Shown: positions 7,702 to 17,329 of the stretch, in pieces
Layout of the letters: each line of letters opens with the position of its first letter
How positions within the stretch are numbered: position 1 is the first letter of the stretch
Source of the DNA: Oceanospirillum maris DSM 6286
GTDB lineage: Bacteria > Pseudomonadota > Gammaproteobacteria > Pseudomonadales > Halomonadaceae
Direction: 5' to 3'
Assembly: GCF_000422865.1 (NCBI RefSeq)
Contig: NZ_KE383937.1
Location: 73,284-137,283, forward strand
DNA: 64,000 nt
Translations under genes and position numbers: made by a program
Notes under the pieces: generated by a model
Databases searched by the model: none
What the model was told of the DNA's origin: nothing
The model's input: only the letters and a program-made list of their open reading frames with translations

Positions 7702-8698
7702 GCCTTTTCAAAGCCAGTTGCCTGAGGCCGCTGGCTACGACCTTATCGGTGATATTCACGGTTGCGCCCATACACTGAAGCGCCTGCTGTTTCAGATGGA
7801 CTATCGCAAGAGCAATGGTGTTTGGCGGCACCCTGAACGTAAGGTTATCTTTTTAGGGGATATCGTTGATCGAGGCCCTAGAATTCGTGAATCCTTAGAG
7901 CTGGTGTATAGCATGGTTCAAGCGGGTGAAGCAGTTTGTATCATGGGTAACCATGAACATAATGCATTAACCTATTGTACCCCCGCGCCAGAGGGTTTTG
8001 CCGATGACTATTTACGCAGTCATAATCCACGGCATACTCGTCTTATTAAAGAGACGTTAGAGCAGTTTGAGACCGCTCAAGATGAGTGGGCGATCTATCT
8101 TGACTGGTTTAAGACATTACCTCTGTATCTTGAAACGGATCAATTCCGAGTGGTACATGCAACTTGGAATGACCGTTTTATTCGCACCTTACAGGAACAC
8201 TATCAAACCGATACGCTGACCGATGAGCTTTTAATCGAATCGGTTCAGCCTGAAAGTTTTGGTTTCAGGCTGATGGAGCACTTAACCCGAGGTAGTCATA
8301 TTCGATTGCCTGATGGCGTGCAAATCTACGGCGGCGATGGCTTTAGTCGACGAACGTTCCGCACGCATTTTTGGGCAGAAGATCCAGCAACTTACGGTGA
8401 TGTGATTTTCCAGCCAGATAATCTTCCTGGTTGTTTGGAGGATCAACCGTTAACGGCTCTTGAAAAAGAACAGCTGCTGTATTATTCCCGCCATGATCGT
8501 CCATTATTTATTGGCCACTACTGGTGTGAAGGGGTTCCAGCTTTGGTGACACCCAATATCGCCTGTTTAGACTACAGTGCGGTGAAGTATGGCAAATTAG
8601 CCTGCTATCGGTTTAGTGGGGAAACCCAGTTGGATGCAAGTAATTTTGTTTGGATCTCGGTTGATCGAGATTGGACCTCTAACGATACCTCTGTCTGA
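7688..8698 (+). CDS. Metallophosphoesterase (PPP/ApaH-like)
   Basis: Calcineurin-like phosphoesterase with the metal-binding series GDIHG, GDIVDRGP, GNHEHNAL and a later VVHATW, as in bacterial PPP phosphatases and symmetric Ap4A hydrolases. The frame is open from TTG 7634, through ATG 7649. TTG 7688 is chosen because it has GGAG eight bases upstream and begins just before the conserved YDLIGDIHG. It then overlaps nadK by 14 bases. ATG 7649 remains possible. Substrate (phosphoprotein, dinucleoside polyphosphate or other) cannot be told from sequence. Confidence 0.8.
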   Translation: MATNKPFQSQLPEAAGYDLIGDIHGCAHTLKRLLFQMDYRKSNGVWRHPERKVIFLGDIVDRGPRIRESLELVYSMVQAGEAVCIMGNHEHNALTYCTPAPEGFADDYLRSHNPRHTRLIKETLEQFETAQDEWAIYLDWFKTLPLYLETDQFRVVHATWNDRFIRTLQEHYQTDTLTDELLIESVQPESFGFRLMEHLTRGSHIRLPDGVQIYGGDGFSRRTFRTHFWAEDPATYGDVIFQPDNLPGCLEDQPLTALEKEQLLYYSRHDRPLFIGHYWCEGVPALVTPNIACLDYSAVKYGKLACYRFSGETQLDASNFVWISVDRDWTSNDTSV

Positions 8699-8813
8699 GA
8701 GGTGGTGGCGGAATGATTTGAACAGACTAAAGCGACCAGCCTGAAACGTTGTTTTATGAAATTTTATCGTAGCCCCCTTGGAACTTTATAAAATGGACGC
8801 ATACTAATAAGTA

Positions 8814-8964
8814 AGGTTATTCGTGGCGAGTCGGTTGTCCACGAAGCCTACTGGTTAATTTACTGGTTTAAAAAGTCTACTGGCTCTAAATATATTATTC
8901 AGGTGTGCTAACAGTAGATAGCGAGTGAATCCGGCAGCACGTACCATGCTGCCGGATTTTTTTT
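8814..8964 (+). ncRNA. Candidate small RNA ending in a strong terminator
   Basis: The 299-base gap before glpG has no plausible gene but does have the parts of an independent transcript. TTGGAA (8778-8783) and TACTAA (8802-8807) are 18 bases apart. A TTCGTGG/CCACGAA stem lies at 8820-8845, three TACTGG copies at 8859-8896, and a 12-bp terminator hairpin with a T run ends it. The terminator is 230 bases from the preceding gene, far for a simple 3' end. The alternative is a long 3' UTR of the phosphoesterase gene. Confidence 0.3.
8928..8964 (+). terminator. Strong intrinsic terminator
   Basis: A perfect 12-bp stem AATCCGGCAGCA / TGCTGCCGGATT (8928-8939 with 8947-8958) has a 7-base loop and runs into eight T residues. 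It isolates glpG from upstream transcription. Confidence 0.9.
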
Positions 8965-8997
8965 GCCTTATTTTATTCAGAAGGTTAAATGTGAGCC

Positions 8998-9873
8998 ATG
9001 ATAAAAGTTTTAGAGCTGCCGCATAATAAAGACCTGTCAGAACTAAGCCATGAACTTTGGGCGAGAAAGATAGGGCATCAGATTCGCCAGAGTAAAGATA
9101 GCCAAGAGATTTGGCTGGCCAATCCTAAAGATTATCCAGCGTTACTGGTCATGGTTGAGGAGTGGCAGCGGGGTGAGCTAGCCTACACTGTTGATTCTGA
9201 ACCGCCCTCTTTTGACGGTATCAAAAATGGTCTTACCGATGCTTTACGTTGGCCGTTGACCTTTGTATTGTTGCTTATTAGCGCACTGATAACCGCTTTG
9301 ATCAGTTTTGATAGCCAGTCCCATATTCTAAGTGCATTAAGCATTGTTCCCTTTCACCAGGTTCCTCAAGGACTCTCTTATCTGCCTTTAGAGCAAGCAC
9401 TTAAAGCCGGTGATATTTGGCGGCTGTTAACACCAACATTTTTACATTTTGGGCTTTTGCATCTGATTTTTAATGGTCTTTGGGTGTGGGAACTCGGCCG
9501 AATGATTGAGAAAAGGCAGTCGACAATCCAGTTGGCGGTGCTTTTTTTGATCAGTGCTATAGGTGCTAATCTGACTCAGTACATGATGGGCGATATTCTG
9601 TTTGGTGGTCTATCGGGTGTGGTTTATGCCTTGCTAGGTTACTGCTGGTTCTGGGATCGTCTGGCCCATCCGCCTATTTTTTATATTCGTAAGCCCGTTT
9701 TTATTCTGCTTCTCGTTTGGCTGGTGTTCTGTCTGGTGGGTGGCTCTAGTCTGCTAGGTTTTGGTAATGTCGCTAACGCTGCTCATATTGCGGGTTTGGT
9801 CTCTGGTAGCCTATGGGCGTTTATTTTGGTCAAGTTCAAAGGGGAAGGTAAGAGAGCCTCTAAATCGGTATAA
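8998..9873 (+). CDS. glpG: Rhomboid-family intramembrane serine protease (GlpG-like)
   Basis: 291-residue GlpG-type rhomboid. The N-terminal about 70 residues form a soluble domain as in E. coli GlpG, followed by six hydrophobic helices. The catalytic dyad is visible: Ser206 in GGLSGVVYALLGY and His263 in NAAHIAGLVSG. HFGLLHLIFNGLWVWELG supplies the oxyanion His/Asn motif of helix 2. It cleaves membrane protein segments within the inner membrane; the physiological substrate is not predictable. The start at ATG 8998 has AAGG 13 bases upstream, a little far. Confidence 0.9.
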   Translation: MIKVLELPHNKDLSELSHELWARKIGHQIRQSKDSQEIWLANPKDYPALLVMVEEWQRGELAYTVDSEPPSFDGIKNGLTDALRWPLTFVLLLISALITALISFDSQSHILSALSIVPFHQVPQGLSYLPLEQALKAGDIWRLLTPTFLHFGLLHLIFNGLWVWELGRMIEKRQSTIQLAVLFLISAIGANLTQYMMGDILFGGLSGVVYALLGYCWFWDRLAHPPIFYIRKPVFILLLVWLVFCLVGGSSLLGFGNVANAAHIAGLVSGSLWAFILVKFKGEGKRASKSV

Positions 9874-9911
9874 TCTCTTCTTGCCTGGGTTCACGCCTAA
9901 ATACTTATCGT

Positions 9912-9965
9912 AATGGCCGTCTTAATAGTAATGGCAGCCTTAATAGCAATGACTGTCTTAACCGG
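9912..9965. repeat. Three 18-bp tandem repeats before yeaC
   Basis: Copies at 9912-9929, 9930-9947 and 9948-9965 share AATGNCNGYCTTAAYAGN. The third copy ends in the GGAGG ribosome site of the next gene. The array keeps an open frame that could prepend 20 hydrophobic residues to that protein, but family comparison favours the ATG at 9973. Confidence 0.65.
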
Positions 9966-9972
9966 AGGTCCT

Positions 9973-10218
9973 ATGACCCTGCAAGAATTGATTCAGAATA
10001 TGACACCTGATATTTATTCTAACTTACGCCAAGCGGTTGAACTGCGTAAATGGCCAAATGGTATTCGTTTAACCGAAGAGCAAGTTGAGCTTTGCATGGA
10101 AGCCGTGATTCGCTTTGAGATTCAGCATGATATGCCGGCAGAAGATCGTGTTGGCTTTATGGAAGAACAGTGTGAGAGCGATAAAGATCACGCCGATATT
10201 ATTAAAATAATGCACTGA
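9973..10218 (+). CDS. YeaC-like DUF1315 protein
   Basis: 81-residue acidic soluble protein of the DUF1315 (YeaC) family, conserved in gammaproteobacteria with no firm function. The N-terminus TLQELIQNMTPDIYSNLRQAVELRKWPNG and the central LTEEQVELCMEAVIRFE are the family pattern. ATG 9973 is preceded by GGAGG at ideal spacing. The DUF2797 gene follows after 14 bases, so the two probably form an operon. Confidence 0.85.
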   Translation: MTLQELIQNMTPDIYSNLRQAVELRKWPNGIRLTEEQVELCMEAVIRFEIQHDMPAEDRVGFMEEQCESDKDHADIIKIMH

Positions 10219-10232
10219 TTGCTGGAGCCTTC

Positions 10233-11063
10233 ATGACGGTATTTTCCGGTCAGCTACACAAGATGTTTACCCAGGATACGCAACCCGTTAGTTATCAGCT
10301 TGAACTGGCGGGTCAGAAGATTACGTTAAATGATCTTATCGGTAAAACATTAAAATTCAGTTTTCATGGCGCAATTAACTGCAGCCACTGTGGGCGTAAA
10401 ACCAAGAAAAGTTACTCTCAAGGCTTTTGTTACCCTTGTTTTAAGGCGTTAGCCCAGTGTGATTTATGTATCATGAGTCCAGAAAAATGCCACTATCATT
10501 TAGGCACTTGCCGTGACTCTGAGTGGGGGGAGCAGTTTTGTTTTCAGGATCATATTGTCTACTTAGCAAACTCTTCTGGTTTAAAAGTAGGCATCACACG
10601 GGAAACTCAGGTTCCGACACGCTGGATGGATCAAGGCGCTTTAACAGCCCTGCCTATTTTTCGTGTGAAGACGCGTTTGCAGTCTGGCCTTGTTGAAGAT
10701 GCAATACGTCAACATACCTCTGACCGAACCAACTGGCGCAATATGCTAAAGGGTATTAGCCCCGATATTAATTTGTTAGACGAACGTGATCGCCTATTAG
10801 AGCTGGCCAAAGATGATATCGCTCAACTACAACAGCAGTTTGGTTTGGATGCTATTTATCCATTGCTTGATGCGCGTCCTTATCAGTTTACCTATCCCGT
10901 AGAGCAACATCCTGAAAAAGTAGTCGCTCATAATTTGGATAAAACGCCAGAAGTTGAAGGTATTTTGAAGGGAATAAAAGGCCAGTATTTGATTCTTGAT
11001 AGCGGTGTTCTAAATATCCGAAAATTCAGCGCTTACCATGTTGATCTTCACGTTATGCCTTAA
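10233..11063 (+). CDS. DUF2797 protein with Cys-rich zinc-binding segment
   Basis: 276-residue DUF2797 family member of unknown function. An N-terminal domain is followed by a Cys cluster (CSHCG, CYPC, CDLC and further Cys/His between about residues 50 and 95) that looks like a structural zinc site. Then comes a GIY-YIG-like stretch (HIVYLANSSGLKVGITRETQVPTRWMDQGA), as noted for this family. A nuclease or nucleic-acid role is therefore possible but unproven. GGAGC precedes ATG 10233, and it follows the yeaC-like gene closely. Confidence 0.8.
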   Translation: MTVFSGQLHKMFTQDTQPVSYQLELAGQKITLNDLIGKTLKFSFHGAINCSHCGRKTKKSYSQGFCYPCFKALAQCDLCIMSPEKCHYHLGTCRDSEWGEQFCFQDHIVYLANSSGLKVGITRETQVPTRWMDQGALTALPIFRVKTRLQSGLVEDAIRQHTSDRTNWRNMLKGISPDINLLDERDRLLELAKDDIAQLQQQFGLDAIYPLLDARPYQFTYPVEQHPEKVVAHNLDKTPEVEGILKGIKGQYLILDSGVLNIRKFSAYHVDLHVMP

Positions 11064-11160
11064 CCATTACATACTTTAACTGTTTTTGTTATAGCCGCCT
11101 GAGTATTGTCTCAAGGCGGCGATGGTATTCTGTGGCTAAGACGCGCATCAGCTCGGCGAT

Positions 11161-13446
11161 TTAGTTTGATTGGGAATAATTTTGTGCCCAGCTGATAAAG
11201 TTCTCTTGCGATAGGGGGGCTGTATAGAGGTAGCCTTGGGCCATTTGACATTGACTGCGAATGAGAAGCTCTGCTTGATATTCTGTTTCCACACCCTCCG
11301 CAATAACCTCAAGAGCTAAGCTATTCGCTAGGCCGATAACGGAAGAAATAAGAGCAAGGTCGTTTTGGTCTTTGGCGCTTTCAGGCATAAAGCTACGATC
11401 AATTTTTAGACGATCTACTGGTAAACTTTGTAGACGCCCTAGGGATGAATAGCCGGTGCCAAAGTCATCAATAGCGATCTGAATCCCCATCCCTCGGAAC
11501 TGCTGTAGCACTTGAACCACCTGATCATTTTCCTTCATTAATGATGTTTCGGTGATTTCAATTTCCAATGCTTGAGCAGGCATTCCGGTCTGCTGCAACG
11601 TATCTAAAACATCCTGATAGAAGTCGCTACGAAGTAGTTGAACCATAGAGACGTTAACGCAGACACGTTCGATACCCATGCCCATTTCTTGCCAGATCAA
11701 AAAATCGATACAGGATTGTTTTAGAACTTTTAAGCCCAGCTGGATAATAAGCCCTGTGGCTTCTGCTGCAGGAATAAAGTGATCAGGGCCGATTCGATGG
11801 CCATCTTTATGTTCCCAGCGTACAAGCGCTTCAGCACTGCATACCTTGCCGGTGCAAAGATCGATTTGTGGCTGATAAAAAACAACAAATTCTTGTGGGG
11901 ACTCTGTAATAGCTCGGCGTAGATCCAGCTCTACTTCCATTTTTTGGATGGCGTTACTCGTTAATTGAGAGGTATAGAACTGAAAATTATTTTTCCCGGT
12001 ATCCTTCGCACGATAAAGCGCGGTATCAGCATTACGCAGAAGTGTTGTACTGGCTGATCCATCATCTGGATAGCAGCAAAGGCCAATACTGGCGGTAATA
12101 AACAGCCGGTGAGTCTCAACATTAAAAGGCGCTTCAAAGGCGTTGAGCAGTGTTTGAGCGAATTGATGCATTTGGCCATTAGCGGCAAGATTACGACCTA
12201 ATACAATAAACTCATCACCGCCTTGGCGAGCAATTAAATCATCGTCACCAATAATCTCGGTAAGACGCTGAGCAACAGCTTGTACGAGTAAATCGCCTAC
12301 TTGGTGACCAAAACTGTCGTTAACGGCTTGAAAGTTATCCAAATCGATATAAGCGATGCAAAATAATTCATTGTTCTTTTCTGCTTTAGGGATAATGCTA
12401 CTTAAACGATCCCGTAGCTGGGGTAAATTAGGTAGCTGAGTCAGGTCATCAAGTCCGGTATCTTTAAGGCTGTTGATTTCATACATCATCGATAAATATT
12501 TTTGTACATGGCCTGAGGCATCTTTCATCGCCATAATTTTTTGCCAAATATGCAGCTCTTTACCGGATTTGCTCAGATTTGTAACTTCTCCCTGCCATTG
12601 CCCACGTTTGAGCAACTGGTTCCAAAGCCCTTTGTAAAAATTGGCATCATGTTTACCTGATTGAAGAATACTGGGGGTTTTACCTTTAACATCTTCCAGT
12701 TCATAACCGGTTATACGGGTAAACGCAGGGTTGATATTTAAAATACGACTGTGCACATCGGTAATAAGATACGCTTCGTCGGACATTTCAAAGACAAGTG
12801 CCGCTTGGTCTATTTCCTCCTGCCTTTGCTGCTGCTGGCTGATATCATGTACTGCGGCAGTAATCGTATCGATTTGACCTGAGTCATCAAGAGTCACCGT
12901 CCAGTCGAAGTGCGCCGTAAAACTGTGGTTCTTCTTATGTTTTTGAGGTAATCGAATATGGCCCTCTAGCTGGTTTTCTGATGCCAGAGCTACAATATGG
13001 CTGGTGAGGTGTTTCGCATCCTCCGCCGATAAGCAGAGTTCTTGCAGATGACCGGGTAAGCCTTGATCATCATAACCAAAGACTTTGCAGGCCGCATGAT
13101 TAGTGAATATTAACTGGCCATTGGCGCGATATTGCAAAATACCATGACTAACACTTTGCAGGACTTGCTGCAAAAATAACGAGTGTCGATCAAGTTTATT
13201 TTGCATCACATTACGTTGGCGTAATCCCTGTGCGGTTAGGGAGAAAATTAAAGCGCCAGAAATCAGTACAAAAAAGCTACCTTTGTATATCTGAATATCA
13301 GAAAGCAATACTGGGTTTGTGACTATACCTGACAAAATACGGTCTGAGAAATAGATCCACAGCAGAGAGAAAGAGACATAAACTGACGCTACCTTGAATG
13401 GCAGAGTCAGCTTAGAGTATTTTGTTCGTGATGGTGCTTGTTCCAT
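11161..13446 (-). CDS. Membrane PAS-PAS-GGDEF-EAL cyclic-di-GMP enzyme
   Basis: 761-residue inner-membrane signalling protein. Two hydrophobic helices (about residues 18-35 and 56-72) are followed by two PAS domains (about 90-205 and 215-330), a GGDEF domain (about 335-495) and an EAL domain (about 515-755). The cyclase motif RQGGDEF is intact, and the phosphodiesterase motifs EALVRW and DDFGTGYSSL are intact, so either synthesis or breakdown of c-di-GMP is possible, gated by the PAS sensors. It is transcribed alone, divergent from pepN. An imperfect hairpin at 11094-11120 lies beyond its stop but lacks a T run. Confidence 0.9.
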   Translation of the reverse strand: MEQAPSRTKYSKLTLPFKVASVYVSFSLLWIYFSDRILSGIVTNPVLLSDIQIYKGSFFVLISGALIFSLTAQGLRQRNVMQNKLDRHSLFLQQVLQSVSHGILQYRANGQLIFTNHAACKVFGYDDQGLPGHLQELCLSAEDAKHLTSHIVALASENQLEGHIRLPQKHKKNHSFTAHFDWTVTLDDSGQIDTITAAVHDISQQQQRQEEIDQAALVFEMSDEAYLITDVHSRILNINPAFTRITGYELEDVKGKTPSILQSGKHDANFYKGLWNQLLKRGQWQGEVTNLSKSGKELHIWQKIMAMKDASGHVQKYLSMMYEINSLKDTGLDDLTQLPNLPQLRDRLSSIIPKAEKNNELFCIAYIDLDNFQAVNDSFGHQVGDLLVQAVAQRLTEIIGDDDLIARQGGDEFIVLGRNLAANGQMHQFAQTLLNAFEAPFNVETHRLFITASIGLCCYPDDGSASTTLLRNADTALYRAKDTGKNNFQFYTSQLTSNAIQKMEVELDLRRAITESPQEFVVFYQPQIDLCTGKVCSAEALVRWEHKDGHRIGPDHFIPAAEATGLIIQLGLKVLKQSCIDFLIWQEMGMGIERVCVNVSMVQLLRSDFYQDVLDTLQQTGMPAQALEIEITETSLMKENDQVVQVLQQFRGMGIQIAIDDFGTGYSSLGRLQSLPVDRLKIDRSFMPESAKDQNDLALISSVIGLANSLALEVIAEGVETEYQAELLIRSQCQMAQGYLYTAPLSQENFISWAQNYSQSN

Positions 13447-13714
13447 GAATAATGTTTAGCCTATCTTCTGTTTGAGTGCATTTGCCGTGTTTACAGTGTA
13501 GCGTTAATTGAGATGGTGCGTTTATATCTGCTTTGATGTGTTATTTTTCATTAGAATAGTCTAAAAAAAGTCTCTAAAGCATACTAGTACAGCCTTTGGC
13601 TGAAGCCCTATTCATTGGGCACTCTAACGTCATTAATCTTGAGAGTCTAAAGCAATATCAAATATTGATATATATAATTTAAATCTAACTATAGTTTTGT
13701 AATGTGAGTGTGTT

Positions 13715-16363
13715 ATGACACAGGTAAATAACGACGTAATTTATTTGAAAGACTATCTGTCCCCCGCTTTTTTAGTCCATTCCGTTGCGCTGACTTTTGA
13801 CTTGGAGCCTCATCAAACTCGTGTTCATTCGCTGATTCAGTTTGAGCGTAATTCCAAACGTGAGGTAGGGCTACCATTAGTCTTGCATGGTGTTGATTTA
13901 AAACTCATATCGGTTGCGGTTAACGGTACGCCTTTGAGTGAGTCGGATTATCAGGTGACGGCTGAACAGCTTGTTATTACTCAAGTACCGAATGCCTTTG
14001 AGTTAGCGGTTGAGGTTGAGATTGATCCTGCTAATAACACGTCCTTAGAAGGCCTGTATCGCTCTAACACTATGTTCTGTACTCAGTGTGAGGCTGAAGG
14101 CTTTCGAAAAATCACTTATTACCCGGATCGTCCAGATGTGATGGCTGCGTTTACGACCAAGGTTATTGCCGATAAAACGGAATATCCTGTGCTGCTTTCT
14201 AATGGTAATCCGATTGATAAGGGAGAGCTGGACAACAACCGCCATTTTGTTACTTGGCAAGATCCTTTTGATAAGCCAGCTTATTTATTTGCTTTGGTGG
14301 CCGGTGATCTGCAAGTCGTGGAAGATAGTTTTATAACGATGAGTGGGCGCAAGGTTGCGCTGGAGATTTGGGTAGAGCCTGAGAATATTACTAAATGTGA
14401 TCATGCTATGGCTTCTTTGAAAGCCGCGATGACATGGGATGAAGAGGTCTATGGTCGTGAGTACGACCTTGATATCTACATGATCGTCGCAGTGAATGAT
14501 TTCAATATGGGCGCTATGGAAAATAAAGGGCTAAATATCTTTAACTCCTCCTGTGTGCTAGCGCGACCTGATACGGCTACGGATGGGGCTTTTCAGCGTA
14601 TTGAAGGTGTGGTTGCTCATGAATACTTCCATAACTGGTCAGGCAATCGTGTGACCTGTCGTGATTGGTTTCAACTATCACTAAAAGAAGGTTTTACGGT
14701 CTACCGTGATCAGTGTTTCTCCGCAGATATGAACGATGAGGCGGTTAAGCGTATCGAAGATGTTGCTATGCTGCGTACAGCGCAGTTTGCCGAGGATGCT
14801 GGCCCTACCGCGCACCCTGTACGTCCAGATCACTTTATTGAGATTTCCAACTTTTACACACTAACGATCTACGAGAAAGGTTCTGAAATTGTCCGTATGA
14901 TCGCTAATCTACTGGGGCCAGATCTGTTCCGTAAAGGAAGCGACCTTTACTTTGAACGTCATGACGGGCAAGCGGTAACCGTAGAAGATTTTATTGCGGC
15001 AATGGCTGATGTTTCTGGCATTGATTTCACTCAGTTTATGGGCTGGTATAGTCAGGCGGGTACGCCAACGTTAAGCGTTAGCGGTGTATTTAATCATGAT
15101 TTGAATCAATACACGCTCACGATTAAGCAACAGACAGCACCAACAAAAGGGCAGGCGAATAAACAAGCGCTGCATATTCCTGTGAAAGTAGGGCTGCTGA
15201 ATGCCGTTGGTGAGGATCTGCCTTTAACGCTCTCAGCCGGTGATGCCTCAGGTGCTCAGGGCGATACTGATCGTGTTTTGCATCTGCGGGAAGCGGAACA
15301 GAGCTTTGTTTTTGAAAATATCACAGAAGAGCCTGTGCCTTCACTGCTACGGGGCTTCTCGGCTCCAGTAAAACTGAGTTTTGATTATACGCAGGATCAA
15401 CTCTTGCATCTGATGCAGCATGACTCCGACGGCTTTAACCGTTGGGATGCAGGGCAACGGTTAGCTATTGCAGCATTAAAAGAGATGATTGGCCAGTTTG
15501 AATCTGGCGAGATGCCGACGTTAAATCCTGTTCTGATTGAGGCATACCGTGGCTTGTTTGATGCGGGATTGGAACCGGCTATTCTGGCTGAAATGTTAGT
15601 CTTGCCAGGTGAAGCCTATCTGTCTGAGCAGTTTGATATTGTGCCTGTGGATGGGATTCATGCGTGTCGCAATATTGCCTGTAAAACCCTTGCCCAAGCC
15701 TTAACGGTAGAATTAGAGCAGGCCGTTAACGATAATCAGCTCTCTGGAGATTATCGTCCGGTTGCAGAAGATATTGCTAAGCGTCGTCTGAAAAATACCT
15801 GCCAATCTTACTTAATGGCACTGGAAACCGAGTCTGCTGTTGAGCGCAGTTGGCAGCAGTTTAATCAGTCAGACAATATGACCGATGTGCAGGCTGCCTT
15901 GATGCAGTTAGTGCATTCTAAGCAGGACGAAAAAGCTAATGCTGCGTTAGAAATCTTTGAGCAAGAGTGGCAGCAGGACGCTTTAGTGATGGATCAGTGG
16001 TTTCAGGTTCAGGCTAGCCGCCCCCACCCAGATGCTTTAGCGCGAGTAAAAGCCCTGATGGAGCATTCTGCCTTTAGTTTGAAAAACCCAAACAAGGTGC
16101 GTTCACTGATCAGCGTTTACTGCAATCAAAACCGAGCCAATTTCCACAGTATTGACGGTTTAAGCTATCAGTTCTTGGCGGATGTTGTGCTAACGTTGGA
16201 TGAGATGAATCCGCAGATCGCATCACGCCTGATTACCCCTTTGACCCGTTGGCAGAAAATGGACGGTAAGCGTCAGAAGTTGATGCAAGCCGAGTTGCAG
16301 CGAGTTGCAGCGGCTAATCTGTCGAAGGATCTGTTTGAAGTCGTACAAAAAGCCCTGCCATAA
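13715..16363 (+). CDS. pepN: Aminopeptidase N (M1 family)
   Basis: 882-residue cytosolic zinc aminopeptidase that removes N-terminal residues from peptides, matching the gammaproteobacterial PepN length. The exopeptidase motif GAMEN is at residues 266-270. The zinc site HEYFHNW starts at His302 (His302, His306 and Glu325 as ligands, Glu303 catalytic). A long C-terminal helical domain follows. ATG 13715 has no strong ribosome site but gives the family N-terminus. A shared bidirectional terminator separates it from the convergent slyD-like gene. Confidence 0.96.
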   Translation: MTQVNNDVIYLKDYLSPAFLVHSVALTFDLEPHQTRVHSLIQFERNSKREVGLPLVLHGVDLKLISVAVNGTPLSESDYQVTAEQLVITQVPNAFELAVEVEIDPANNTSLEGLYRSNTMFCTQCEAEGFRKITYYPDRPDVMAAFTTKVIADKTEYPVLLSNGNPIDKGELDNNRHFVTWQDPFDKPAYLFALVAGDLQVVEDSFITMSGRKVALEIWVEPENITKCDHAMASLKAAMTWDEEVYGREYDLDIYMIVAVNDFNMGAMENKGLNIFNSSCVLARPDTATDGAFQRIEGVVAHEYFHNWSGNRVTCRDWFQLSLKEGFTVYRDQCFSADMNDEAVKRIEDVAMLRTAQFAEDAGPTAHPVRPDHFIEISNFYTLTIYEKGSEIVRMIANLLGPDLFRKGSDLYFERHDGQAVTVEDFIAAMADVSGIDFTQFMGWYSQAGTPTLSVSGVFNHDLNQYTLTIKQQTAPTKGQANKQALHIPVKVGLLNAVGEDLPLTLSAGDASGAQGDTDRVLHLREAEQSFVFENITEEPVPSLLRGFSAPVKLSFDYTQDQLLHLMQHDSDGFNRWDAGQRLAIAALKEMIGQFESGEMPTLNPVLIEAYRGLFDAGLEPAILAEMLVLPGEAYLSEQFDIVPVDGIHACRNIACKTLAQALTVELEQAVNDNQLSGDYRPVAEDIAKRRLKNTCQSYLMALETESAVERSWQQFNQSDNMTDVQAALMQLVHSKQDEKANAALEIFEQEWQQDALVMDQWFQVQASRPHPDALARVKALMEHSAFSLKNPNKVRSLISVYCNQNRANFHSIDGLSYQFLADVVLTLDEMNPQIASRLITPLTRWQKMDGKRQKLMQAELQRVAAANLSKDLFEVVQKALP

Positions 16364-16374
16364 TATTCAGGCTT

Positions 16375-16404
16375 AAAAAAACCAAGCCTAGGCTTGGTTT
16401 TTTT
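16375..16404. terminator. Bidirectional terminator between pepN and the FKBP gene
   Basis: AAAAAAACCAAGCC (from 16375) pairs with GGCTTGGTTTTTTT (to 16404) across a TA. The A and T runs on both sides make it functional for both convergent genes. Confidence 0.88.
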
Positions 16405-16492
16405 ATCTCAGGGGGCATTCAAAGCGGGGTACTTAATAAAGAAAATACATACTTAAAACATCGCCCAGAGTGACTGATCAATAAATTAGTGA

Positions 16493-16978
16493 TCAGTGCT
16501 GGTGACCACCTGCGCCGTGAACATGGCCATGTTCTAGCTCTTCTGCAGAAGCTTCACGTACATCAACAACTTCTACGTCAAATGTCAAAGTAACGCCCGC
16601 TAAAGGATGGTTTGCATCAATCGTTACATTGCCATCTTCTACTTTAGTAACGGTTACAGCAATAGGTTGACCTGTGTTAGATTCAGCATGGAACTCCATA
16701 CCAACTTCGACTTCTTCAACCCCTTGGAACATTTCTGCAGGTACTTCTTGAACCAATTCAGCCATATGTTCGCCGTAACCGTCTGCTGGCGCTACAGTGA
16801 CATTAAGCTTGTCGCCAGACGTTTTACCGACTAGAGCATCTTCTAAACCTGGGATGATATTTGCAGCACCGTGAAGGTATGCCAGTGGCTCTGCATCTGC
16901 TGATGAGTCGATAGTATCGCCAGCTTCGTTGGTCAGCGTGTAATGAATGGATACAACTGAGTTATCCTGGATTTGCAT
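16493..16978 (-). CDS. slyD: SlyD-like FKBP-type peptidyl-prolyl isomerase
   Basis: 161-residue FKBP-type cis-trans prolyl isomerase/chaperone with the SlyD layout. The FKBP core is split by an insert-in-flap domain (EVPAEMFQGVEEVEVGMEF... ANHPLAGVTLTFDVEV), and a short His-rich tail (HGHVHGAGGHQH) can bind Ni2+ or other metals. The tail is much shorter and less Cys-rich than in E. coli SlyD. AAGGGG lies seven bases before the start at 16978. Cytosolic; roles in folding and metal delivery are known for the family. Confidence 0.88.
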   Translation of the reverse strand: MQIQDNSVVSIHYTLTNEAGDTIDSSADAEPLAYLHGAANIIPGLEDALVGKTSGDKLNVTVAPADGYGEHMAELVQEVPAEMFQGVEEVEVGMEFHAESNTGQPIAVTVTKVEDGNVTIDANHPLAGVTLTFDVEVVDVREASAEELEHGHVHGAGGHQH

Positions 16979-17329
16979 GGAGTGCCCCTTAACTTGAACT
17001 GTATTTAGCGTTTAAGCGACGCAGGATAACATGGTAAATAGGCATTTATGCAAGCCAGAGAGCCATTTTATCGTGATTAAAGTTAAAGAAATGGCAAAAA
17101 CATTACGGTGGGAATGGGTTTTAGCTAGCTTACGGTTCAAGCTATCGTTAGTATCCAGATAATTAAAAACAAAAAAAATTACAAAACATTACAAGTTGCA
17201 GGTAATCTTAAAATCCGACTGGCTCAGGATTCGTAAAATATAAAAATAATACTGCGATATATAAAAACAATGATCGCCTGTGAGCGTGTAACACTTTGCC
17301 TTAATGAACTAGCAACAGGATGCTGCAAA
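16979..17329. other. Divergent intergenic region, no gene seen
   Basis: About 350 bases between the divergent slyD-like and Aer-like genes. It is AT-rich near 17160-17200 with A and T runs. No open frame, terminator or clear operator was recognised; it presumably holds both promoters. Confidence 0.5.

Noticed and set aside
11094-11120. GCCGCCTGAG hairpin between DUF2797 and the GGDEF-EAL gene as a terminator
   Set aside because: The stem has a bulge and no T run follows on either strand; it may just be an intergenic stem.
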